A stretch of DNA of 5,213 bases from Trebonia sp. (lineage in GTDB: Bacteria > Actinomycetota > Actinomycetes > Streptosporangiales > Streptosporangiaceae): NCBI GenBank assembly GCA_030038035.1, contig JASHPP010000187.1, positions 1 through 5,213 of the forward strand, given 5' to 3'. The position numbers were made by a program, and so were the translations under genes. The notes beneath the pieces were generated by a model. That model saw only the letters and a program-made list of their open reading frames with translations. It had not been told where the DNA came from and made no database searches. Shown here piece by piece: positions 1 to 4,760 of the stretch. The first letter of the stretch is position 1. Every line of letters begins with the position of its first letter.

Positions 1-76
1 CGAAGGGACCCTCGAGCCAGTTGTTGCGGAACTCCGGTTCCTGCGATGCCTCAGCACGTACGTGCGTCTCGGTCAT
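1..76 (-). CDS. N-terminus of a partial protein, tentatively carotenoid-oxygenase-like
   Basis: Only the first 25 codons are inside the window; the gene continues past the left edge. The start is ATG at 76-74, preceded by a good Shine-Dalgarno (GGAAGG, about 5 bases upstream). The product begins MTETHVRAEASQEPEF and continues RNNWLEGPF. The N-x-(Y/W)-L-x-G-x-F pattern resembles the opening of carotenoid cleavage oxygenases, which often start with NPYLxGNFAPV; these are non-haem iron enzymes that cleave polyene double bonds. That match rests on about nine residues, so the family is a guess, while the start and coding character are firmer. It is divergent from the sigma-factor remnant at 283 and may share the operator in the gap. 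Confidence 0.45.
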   Translation of the reverse strand, partial: MTETHVRAEASQEPEFRNNWLEGPF

Positions 77-180
77 GGTTCCCTTCCTGACCGTCGACTG
101 GGTGACCCACTCACGTTGCCCGTTTCGACAGAGCATCACGCGCCGGTAATGCCCCTGTCATTGGGCGCGGTAACTAGAGA

Positions 181-209
181 TTTACATAGTCTTGTACTGT
201 CCGTACAGG
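181..209 (+). promoter_or_regulatory. Possible promoter of the sigma-factor remnant
   Basis: TTTACA at 181-186 matches five of six bases of a -35 box. It is followed after exactly 17 bases by TACAGG at 204-209, a weak -10 box. Transcription would start near 216, giving a leader of about 67 bases before the GTG at 283. The perfect inverted repeat at 193-207 occupies the spacer and the -10, as expected for a repressor site. The -10 is poor, so this is tentative. Confidence 0.3.
193..207. promoter_or_regulatory. Inverted repeat TGTAC-N5-GTACA, probable operator
   Basis: TGTAC (193-197) and GTACA (203-207) are exact reverse complements around the 5-base spacer TGTCC. A second, offset dyad, CTGT-CCGT-ACAG, lies inside it at 197-208. 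Short dyads of this size in divergent gaps are typical binding sites of dimeric regulators such as TetR-family repressors. The regulator is not encoded in the window. Control of either divergent gene is inferred from position only. Confidence 0.45.
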
Positions 210-271
210 GTGCCTGCCGCGATATCCGGGGAGCTGGCGCGCCGGCGTGTAACGCTCGGACGCGTCGCGAC

Positions 272-280
272 AGGAAGAGG
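272..280 (+). promoter_or_regulatory. Ribosome binding site deciding the GTG start at 283
   Basis: The purine run AGGAAGAGG lies just upstream of GTG 283-285, with its AGGA part about 7 bases from the start. This supports 283 as the original start of the sigma-factor gene and shows that its translation signal survives although the rest of the gene is lost. Confidence 0.55.
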
Positions 281-282
281 GC

Positions 283-414
283 GTGGACCCTGAGACCCGT
301 TTCCGCGCGGTGTTCGGCCTGGCCTGCGCGCCGCTGTGCCGCTATGCCAGGCACCGGGGGCTGACCGGCCCGCGGCTTCAGCGTGGTCGGCAAGGTGCGC
401 CTGGGGGGCCGTGA
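283..414 (+). pseudogene. Truncated ECF-type RNA polymerase sigma factor (N-terminal remnant)
   Basis: From GTG 283 the frame reads VDPETRFRAVFG, then LACAPLCRYARHRG and LTGP. This matches the start of region 2 in actinobacterial ECF sigma factors, whose N-termini commonly read FRALFxxxYxxLLRYARRRGLxGPDAEDLVAD. A complete protein would be roughly 170-200 aa with regions 2 and 4. Here the family resemblance stops after about 30 residues, near base 372, exactly where the DAEDLVAD core should follow. The frame then reads unrelated sequence to TGA at 412-414. Core and DNA-binding functions cannot remain. The start and ribosome binding site are intact, so a 43-residue peptide could still be made. 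The break joins directly onto the next remnant in another frame. Confidence 0.65.
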
Positions 415-667
415 GGCCATCGAGCTCACGTGGTCGCGGCTGCTCGGCCGCATGTCCGTGACGACGGACCTGTGGGTGGACGCGCAGGCCTACATTCCGC
501 TGAGTTCCGTCACGACCACGCGCGCCAAGGCCGGGGGCCGCGACCTGCTGCTCACGACGGAGACGACGTCCTATCAGATCCGGCCGGCCACCCCGGCTAA
601 CCTGAAGCTCCTCAGCCCGCCGATCCCGCCCGGCTTCACCCGAGTGGCGACGTCGCCCCACTTCTAG
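365..667 (+). pseudogene. CU044_5270-family protein, C-terminal remnant
   Basis: In a frame opening just after the TGA at 362-364 the product reads GFSVVGKVRLGGREAIELTW, then LWVDAQAYIPLSSV, and ends in TPANLKLLSPPIPPGF before TAG at 665-667. These blocks match the C-terminal part of CU044_5270-family proteins: GREAIELTW, LWVDAxxYLPLR, and a final PATPANLxxLxPPIPxGF. Such proteins are about 300-400 aa with an N-terminal membrane anchor, and are commonly encoded right after an ECF sigma factor. Function is not well established; a role as an extracytoplasmic partner of the sigma factor is an inference from gene order. Only about 100 C-terminal residues remain, with no anchor, and GTG 383 has no clear ribosome binding site. 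I judge it a fragment and not a short gene. Confidence 0.65.
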
Positions 668-681
668 GACCGGTCGCGGTC
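668..681. terminator. Small hairpin between convergent gene ends
   Basis: GACCG (668-672) and CGGTC (677-681) form a 5-bp GC-rich stem with loop GTCG. It sits exactly between the TAG ending the plus-strand remnant and the stop of the minus-strand HNH gene. No T-tract follows on either strand, so it could only be a weak bidirectional terminator. Confidence 0.2.
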
Positions 682-2554
682 ATGCGGGGTATTTCATCGG
701 TCCCTGGGTATACGTGCGGCCGCTCGGCGTCGTCCACACGTGCCAGCCGGGGAGAGGCTGTTCGACTTTCCAGCCTTTGGATTGCTTGACCCTGTGGCAG
801 CGGCGGCTGCGCGCGCCTGCGTTGCACGCGCACGTCCGTCCGCCCTTCTCATACGGGATCGCGTGCTCGAAGTCCGACTCGCGGGCGTGCCTGGAGCAGC
901 ACGGGAACGTGCACTTGCCGTCGCGGACCTGAACAAGGTGGCGAAGGGTGTCGCCGGGCTGGTAGCCGCGGGACTCATAGCGGTGGTCGCAATCGGTCAG
1001 CGGCACCGGGCCGAGGTCGACGGCGAGGTCCCGCCCGCCGGGCAGGGTGATCGTCCAGCTGCCGAACCCGTCCGGTGGGGTCGGTGTCCCGGTGCCATCG
1101 CTGCTGGTGAACGCCCAGGGGCCGTCCCGGCTGCCTGGTGGCCGGTGTTTCGCCTGGTGCGTACGGGCAGGTCTGGCGCAGCCGTGGCCGATGGCCATCC
1201 CGGCGGCGTTGGTGACCGTGACACACCATTCACTGTGGGGGCTCCGGGCGGCGGCAGCGGCCAGGTCACGGGCCAGAGCCGGGTCGAGCGGGCCGAGGCC
1301 ATGGCTCTCGCCGGGCCGCTCGGCCAGGTCGAGAAGGGTGGCGAACGGGATCGTCAGGTTGATCCTGGCCGGCAGAGCCGGGCCGGTCGCGCCGGTTCCG
1401 GCGGGCGGCCCGCCGGCCGGGCCACCATCACCGCGTCTGCCGCTGCCGCCGTCCGGGCCGTCCCCGGAACCGCTGCCGTGTCCGCCGTCAGCGGGGCCGC
1501 CGTGGCCGAACTCGTCGTCAGCGCGGCTGTCGTCTCGTCCTCCGTCGTCGGCGTGTCCATTGTCCGGGCAGCCGCCGTCCGGGCGGCTGTCATGCCCGGA
1601 AGACTCAGCGCGTCCGCGCTCCGAGTCGCCCTGGGCTTCGGCCTGGGCCTGGGTGATGCGGGCGGCGGCGGCCACGCCGTTGAGCAGGTCAAGGAACGCC
1701 AGCACGCGCAGCTGGTCCATCCGCGCGTCCGGCATGATCTTGGCCTTCTTATACTCGGCGGCGCGCTCGTTCACGTTCGCGTTGGCGGCCAGCGCCGCAT
1801 CGGCCGGCAGCCCGTAAGCGGCCAGCGCGCAGGCACCCCCGTGATCGCGCCAGAACCGGACCCGCGCGTCCTCCCGCTCGGCGTGCTCGCGCCGCTTCTG
1901 CGCCCCCAGCGGGTCCACCGTGCACGCCGCGGCCGCGGCCAGCCTGCCGATCTGCCCCGGCGTCTTGCCGGCCAGCTCACCGGCGATCATCGCCCCGGCC
2001 CGCGCGGCCTGCTCATCACCCAGGACGAACAGCTCATCGGCGATGATCTTCGCCTTCAGCAGGTCGATAGTGCCATCAGCGAGCCTGCCGCCGATGCCGG
2101 GCAGCCGCACCTGCAGCTCCCACGCCACGCCCAGCAGCTTGTCGGCCGCCGGCAGCGACATCCCCAGCGCCGCCGTGACCTCATGGGCCAGCCCTTCCTC
2201 CCAGGCATCGGGCAGGTCCCCGTGCCAGTTCCCGCCGGCACCGGGCAGCACCCGACGCCGGATCAGCTCTCGAAGGAGGCCCAGCTTCCCCGCCGCCGCC
2301 CACGACTCCAGCGCCGCCCAGCGATCCAGCAGCCCCAGCAGCTGCTCGTCGGTGGCGCCGTCACAGCGCCAGTCCGGGCCCGACAGCCCGGCGATGACCG
2401 CCGCAAGCCGCGGACCGGGCTGGCAGCTGCCTCCCGCGCCGTCCTGCGCGAAATCCGCCAGGCTCAGGTCGCGGGGGCCGCCCCCGCCGGGCAGGCCGGT
2501 ATCCCGGCCGGGCTCTGCGCCCGGGCCATGTCCGGCGGCCGGCGACTGCGGCAT
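680..2554 (-). CDS. DUF222 / 13E12-type protein with C-terminal HNH endonuclease domain
   Basis: A 624-residue protein. The DUF222 region spans about residues 65-305 and resumes near 395-460. A Gly/Asp-rich low-complexity linker lies at about 305-396. The HNH module lies at about 545-592: C548 and C553 in a CxFPxC pair, the D561-F-E-H564 block, IPYEKGG, C577-N578, and H587 followed by RVK. A family tail rich in W, P and T follows (GW, QPLPGW, TTPSGRTYT). HNH modules cleave or nick DNA using a metal ion, but the role of this very common actinobacterial family is not settled; the M. tuberculosis REP13E12 copies serve as phage attachment sites. The start is ATG 2554, because GAGGGG lies 7 bases upstream; an ATG 15 bases earlier has no ribosome binding site and is itself part of that region. 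Oddity: the usual Cys in the CR(R/H)DHR block is Ser583 (AGC codon), with Cys586 replacing the usual Asp, so zinc binding may be altered. Confidence 0.9.
   Translation of the reverse strand: MPQSPAAGHGPGAEPGRDTGLPGGGGPRDLSLADFAQDGAGGSCQPGPRLAAVIAGLSGPDWRCDGATDEQLLGLLDRWAALESWAAAGKLGLLRELIRRRVLPGAGGNWHGDLPDAWEEGLAHEVTAALGMSLPAADKLLGVAWELQVRLPGIGGRLADGTIDLLKAKIIADELFVLGDEQAARAGAMIAGELAGKTPGQIGRLAAAAACTVDPLGAQKRREHAEREDARVRFWRDHGGACALAAYGLPADAALAANANVNERAAEYKKAKIMPDARMDQLRVLAFLDLLNGVAAAARITQAQAEAQGDSERGRAESSGHDSRPDGGCPDNGHADDGGRDDSRADDEFGHGGPADGGHGSGSGDGPDGGSGRRGDGGPAGGPPAGTGATGPALPARINLTIPFATLLDLAERPGESHGLGPLDPALARDLAAAAARSPHSEWCVTVTNAAGMAIGHGCARPARTHQAKHRPPGSRDGPWAFTSSDGTGTPTPPDGFGSWTITLPGGRDLAVDLGPVPLTDCDHRYESRGYQPGDTLRHLVQVRDGKCTFPCCSRHARESDFEHAIPYEKGGRTCACNAGARSRRCHRVKQSKGWKVEQPLPGWHVWTTPSGRTYTQGPMKYPA
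1361..1640 (-). repeat. Low-complexity Gly/Asp linker coding region with short internal repeats
   Basis: This part of the HNH gene encodes about 90 residues dominated by Gly, Asp, Ser, Pro and Ala, with recurring DGG, ADD and GPDGG units. At DNA level the 14-mer GCCGCCGTCCGGGC occurs at 1445-1458 and again at 1571-1584. The segment interrupts the DUF222 region and is probably a flexible spacer whose length varies between relatives. Boundaries are approximate. Confidence 0.55.
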
Positions 2555-2600
2555 GAGGTCACCCCTCATTCGGATCTATGTTTAAGATCTTGTACTATAT

Positions 2601-2628
2601 AGAATATTATCACGATTAAATATGACAA
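2601..2628 (-). promoter_or_regulatory. Likely sigma-A type promoter of the HNH gene
   Basis: Read on the minus strand, TTGTCA (2628-2623) matches five of six bases of the -35 consensus. It is followed after 16 bases by TATTCT (2606-2601), which matches four of six bases of the -10. Transcription would begin near 2594, leaving about a 40-base leader with GAGGGG before ATG 2554. AT-richness of the region supports a promoter, but spacer and -10 are not ideal. Confidence 0.4.
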
Positions 2629-2652
2629 GCAGCTCAGATAGGCTTACCAAAG

Positions 2653-2670
2653 GGATAGTCTTTGCTATCC
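2653..2670. promoter_or_regulatory. GGATAG-N6-CTATCC dyad, possible operator
   Basis: GGATAG (2653-2658) and CTATCC (2665-2670) are exact reverse complements around TCTTTG. A further direct GATAG copy is at 2637-2641. No T-run follows, so a terminator is unlikely. The dyad lies between the HNH promoter and the DUF2461 promoter and could bind a regulator of either; this is inference. Confidence 0.3.
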
Positions 2671-2705
2671 GCGACGTCGCCGACCGGTCAGGCAGGTCCG
2701 GCGTG

Positions 2706-2729
2706 ACGCGCGCTTATCCGGCGTAGGCT
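2706..2729 (+). promoter_or_regulatory. Possible leaderless promoter of the DUF2461 gene
   Basis: TAGGCT at 2724-2729 fits the TANNNT form of actinobacterial -10 boxes and ends 6 bases before ATG 2736, so transcription would start at or next to the A of the start codon. The -35 region (around 2703-2708, GTGACG) is poor. No Shine-Dalgarno sequence is present before ATG 2736, which fits leaderless translation. Confidence 0.35.
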
Positions 2730-2735
2730 GTGGCA

Positions 2736-3359
2736 ATGGCGTTCGGCGGATGGCCGGAAGAGGCCCTGGAGTTCTACGAGGGCCTTGAGGCGGACAACTC
2801 GAAGTCGTACTGGACCAGCAACAAGGCCGTCTATGAGGACAAAGTCCTGCGGCCGATGACGGAACTCACCGAGCACCTCGCGGCCGAATTCGGCGAGCCG
2901 AAGATCTTCCGTCCCTACCGCGATATCCGCTTCAGCGCCGACAAGACGCCGTACAAGACGCATATCGGCGCGACCATCGGCGGCACCAGCTATGTGCAGT
3001 TCTCCGCCGACGGGCTGGCCGCCGGGTCGGGGATGTGGCACATGGACCCCGAACAGGTCGACCGCTACCGGGCCGCGGTCGCCGCCGAACGCACCGGCGC
3101 GGAGCTGGAAGCGATCATCGAAAAGATCGCCAAGGCCGACGTCGAGGTGCACGGCCACGGCACGCTCAAGTCCGCGCCGCGCGGCTACCCGCCCGGCCAT
3201 CCGCGGATCGCGCTGCTGCGGCACAAGGGGCTGACCACCTGGCAGCACTGGGATCCGGAACCCTGGTTGCAAACACCGCAGGCCGCGGACCGCGTTCTAT
3301 CTTTCCTCCGAACGAGCGCCGCATTCTGCTCCTGGCTCACCTCGAACGTCGGGGGTTGA
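2736..3359 (+). CDS. DUF2461 family protein
   Basis: A complete 207-residue cytoplasmic protein of the DUF2461 family (about 200-230 aa, function unknown). Recognisable blocks in order are GWPEEALEFYEGLEADNS from residue 5; RPYRDIRFSADKTPYKTHIG at 59-78, the family's most conserved segment; the YVQFSADG block at 86-93; LKSAPRGYPPGHPR at 144-157; and LLRHKGL at 160-166. No signal peptide or membrane segment is seen. ATG 2736 was chosen because relatives start at about this point (M-x-F-x-GWP); GTG 2730 in the same frame would add two residues but overlaps the probable -10 box. No ribosome binding site is visible, so the mRNA is probably leaderless. It is divergent from the HNH gene, and its last 63 bases overlap the end of the convergent MFS gene. 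The family assignment is confident; no biochemical role can be given. Confidence 0.92.
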   Translation: MAFGGWPEEALEFYEGLEADNSKSYWTSNKAVYEDKVLRPMTELTEHLAAEFGEPKIFRPYRDIRFSADKTPYKTHIGATIGGTSYVQFSADGLAAGSGMWHMDPEQVDRYRAAVAAERTGAELEAIIEKIAKADVEVHGHGTLKSAPRGYPPGHPRIALLRHKGLTTWQHWDPEPWLQTPQAADRVLSFLRTSAAFCSWLTSNVGG

Positions 3360-4658
3360 GGGGCCAGGCTCGCGGCGATCCGCGGGGTTCTCGGCGGATG
3401 CCGGGCGGGGGTCGCCGGCGAGTGCGCGGCGTCGCCGGCGGGTGAGCGGCCAGGCCGTGGCTGCCAGCACCAGCGCGATGATGACCGCGACGCTGCCGTA
3501 CACGGCGTGGTAGCTGAGCCTGGTGATCAGCGCGGCACCGATCGCCTGGGTGACGGGCTGCGGCCCGAACGCCAGCAGGCCGATGGCGGCGGCGACCCTG
3601 CCCTGCAGGCCGATGTCCGATAGCCGCTGGCCGAGGCATTCGATGCCGAGCAGGCACCAGGGCAGGGCGAACCCGGCGAGCAGCGCCGCCACCAGGGCGA
3701 GCGGCAGCACCCCGGTGCCCGACAGCGCGGTCGCGACGACGAAATTGACGGCGCCGGCGGTGAGCACCGCCCGTTCGCCGAACCGGGTGACCAGCTTCCC
3801 GCTGGCCAGGCTCGCGATCACCGAGCCGGCCCCGAGCAGGCTGGCGAGCACGCCGATGAAGCTCGGCGAGCGGTGCAGCCCGTCGGTCACCATGCTGTAC
3901 TGCGCCGCGACGAGCATCCCGGAGACCACGATCGGGGCGACCGCGATGATCGTCGCCTGCCTGAGCCCGGGCGTGCGCCACAGGTGGCGCACGCCCGCCG
4001 CGATCTGCGCCCGCCACGTGATCTGATGCGACGAGGGCCTCGGCTGGAGGTCGTCAGGAATCGTCAGCAGCGCCGTCGCGCCGGCCGCGACGACGAACGT
4101 GACCGCGTCGATGACCCCCACCACGCCGCCGCCGACGGCGGTGAACACCGCCGCCCCGAGCAGCGGCGAGACCAGCCGCCCGCCCTCCTGCAGGGCCAGC
4201 CGGACGCCGTTGGTGCGCGCCCGCAGTTCCGGGGTGAACATCCGGGTGAACAGCGCGGTCTCGGCCGGGTCGGTCATGACAAGCGAGCAGCCGTAGCCCA
4301 GCATCACCACGTAGATCAGCCATATCCACGTGCGCGAGCTGACGAGCAGCAGGGTCGCGGTCATCGCGGCCGCGGCGATGTTCACCGCGATCAGCAGGCG
4401 CCGCTGCCGGACCCGGTCCGCGATGAGCCCGCCGAGCGGGCCGAGCAGCGACGGCGCGTAGATGCACACCGACACCAGCGCCGCCGCGCTCGAGCTGCCG
4501 GTCAGCGTCTTGACCCAGATGCCCGCGACCAGCGACATGGCGCTGCTGCCCACCACGGAGAAGCCGAGGCCCGTCAGGTAGACGACCGCGTTCCGCCGGC
4601 CCGGCGCGGCAGGATGAGCAGCCTGCGCAGCAGTCACGTGCCCCAGAAAACCATCCAT
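3297..4658 (-). CDS. MFS transporter, probable drug or metabolite exporter (DHA3/MFS_3-like)
   Basis: A 453-residue inner-membrane protein with about 12 hydrophobic helices between residues 24 and 405. The helix 2-3 loop carries the MFS motif A as GGLIADRVRQRR (76-87). Blocks such as ELRARTNGVRLALQEGGR (144-161), rather like the ARTNA/N-G loop of MefA- and EntS-type exporters, point to proton-driven efflux; the substrate is unknown. After residue 405 comes an Arg-rich stop-transfer stretch (RRRRR) and a 40-residue polar, Pro-rich tail ending at TAG 3299-3297, encoded antisense to the DUF2461 3' end. I chose ATG 4658, which gives a 22-residue N-terminus before helix 1. Its ribosome binding site is weak, and GTG 4637 is an alternative. 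The open frame continues upstream to 5117, but that part is antisense to the GNAT gene and is rejected. Confidence 0.87.
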   Translation of the reverse strand: MDGFLGHVTAAQAAHPAAPGRRNAVVYLTGLGFSVVGSSAMSLVAGIWVKTLTGSSSAAALVSVCIYAPSLLGPLGGLIADRVRQRRLLIAVNIAAAAMTATLLLVSSRTWIWLIYVVMLGYGCSLVMTDPAETALFTRMFTPELRARTNGVRLALQEGGRLVSPLLGAAVFTAVGGGVVGVIDAVTFVVAAGATALLTIPDDLQPRPSSHQITWRAQIAAGVRHLWRTPGLRQATIIAVAPIVVSGMLVAAQYSMVTDGLHRSPSFIGVLASLLGAGSVIASLASGKLVTRFGERAVLTAGAVNFVVATALSGTGVLPLALVAALLAGFALPWCLLGIECLGQRLSDIGLQGRVAAAIGLLAFGPQPVTQAIGAALITRLSYHAVYGSVAVIIALVLAATAWPLTRRRRRALAGDPRPASAENPADRREPGPSTPDVRGEPGAECGARSEER

Positions 4659-4760
4659 TCCGGTGAAAGGCAAGCAACTTGATATTAGATGGCTCAATTT
4701 TATTGAGCGCATGCAGGAAATTATTTGAGCACGCCCGGGCGGTCCGGGAGCATGGGTCGC
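4659..4760. other. Divergent MFS/GNAT intergenic region
   Basis: About 100 bases between the two divergent starts. Bases 4671-4730 have 22 G or C of 60, far below the flanking genes, as expected for promoter DNA. On the minus strand TAATAT (4687-4682) could be a -10 box for the MFS gene, but no good -35 box lies at 16-18 bases. No clear plus-strand promoter was found. The palindrome is listed separately. Confidence 0.5.
4692..4708. promoter_or_regulatory. Perfect inverted repeat GCTCAAT-TTT-ATTGAGC, probable operator
   Basis: Seven-base arms (4692-4698 and 4702-4708) are exact reverse complements around TTT. An additional half-site, TTTGAGC, follows at 4724-4730, offset by 22 bases (about two helical turns) from the ATTGAGC arm. 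It lies next to the TAATAT box and between divergent MFS and GNAT genes. Exporter genes are often controlled by MarR- or TetR-type regulators binding such dyads, but none is encoded here. A hairpin in the MFS leader is the alternative reading. Confidence 0.5.

Larger units (their letters stand above)
77..282. other. Divergent intergenic region
   Basis: This 206-base gap separates the start of the left-edge gene (minus strand) from the start of the sigma-factor remnant (plus strand). It holds the TGTAC-N5-GTACA inverted repeat, a possible plus-strand promoter and the remnant's ribosome binding site, listed separately. An ORF can be opened across it from 62, but its translation resembles no family and ends at a TGA inside the remnant, so I do not call a gene. 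No RNA gene is seen. Confidence 0.6.
2555..2735. other. AT-rich intergenic region between divergent genes
   Basis: These 181 bases separate the start of the HNH gene (minus) from the DUF2461 gene (plus). Bases 2581-2620 contain only 8 G or C out of 40, in sharp contrast to the surrounding coding DNA. The palindrome AAGATCTT lies at 2584-2591. No ORF of interest or RNA gene is seen; the promoter and dyad elements are listed separately. Confidence 0.6.

Noticed and set aside
62..364. 100-codon plus-strand frame over the left intergenic region
   Set aside because: No ribosome binding site, no family pattern, and it overlaps the left-edge gene start and the sigma-factor remnant in another frame.
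283..667. A single intact fusion gene or a simple frameshifted gene
   Set aside because: The two halves belong to different families and to opposite ends of their proteins, so one base change cannot restore a known protein; a large deletion explains it better.
740..2602. 620-codon open frame on the plus strand, antisense to the HNH gene
   Set aside because: Its translation is Ala/Gly/Arg/Val-rich with no recognisable domain and mirrors a real gene with clear motifs on the other strand. Long antisense frames are expected in GC-rich DNA.
2653..2670. GGATAG/CTATCC hairpin as a transcription terminator
   Set aside because: The stem is only 6 bp with mixed base content, no T-tract follows, and it lies between divergent starts, where no transcript needs to end.
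3873..4682. 269-codon plus-strand frame antisense to the MFS gene
   Set aside because: Arg/His/Asp-rich shadow translation with no domain; the MFS reading on the other strand has clear helices and motif A.
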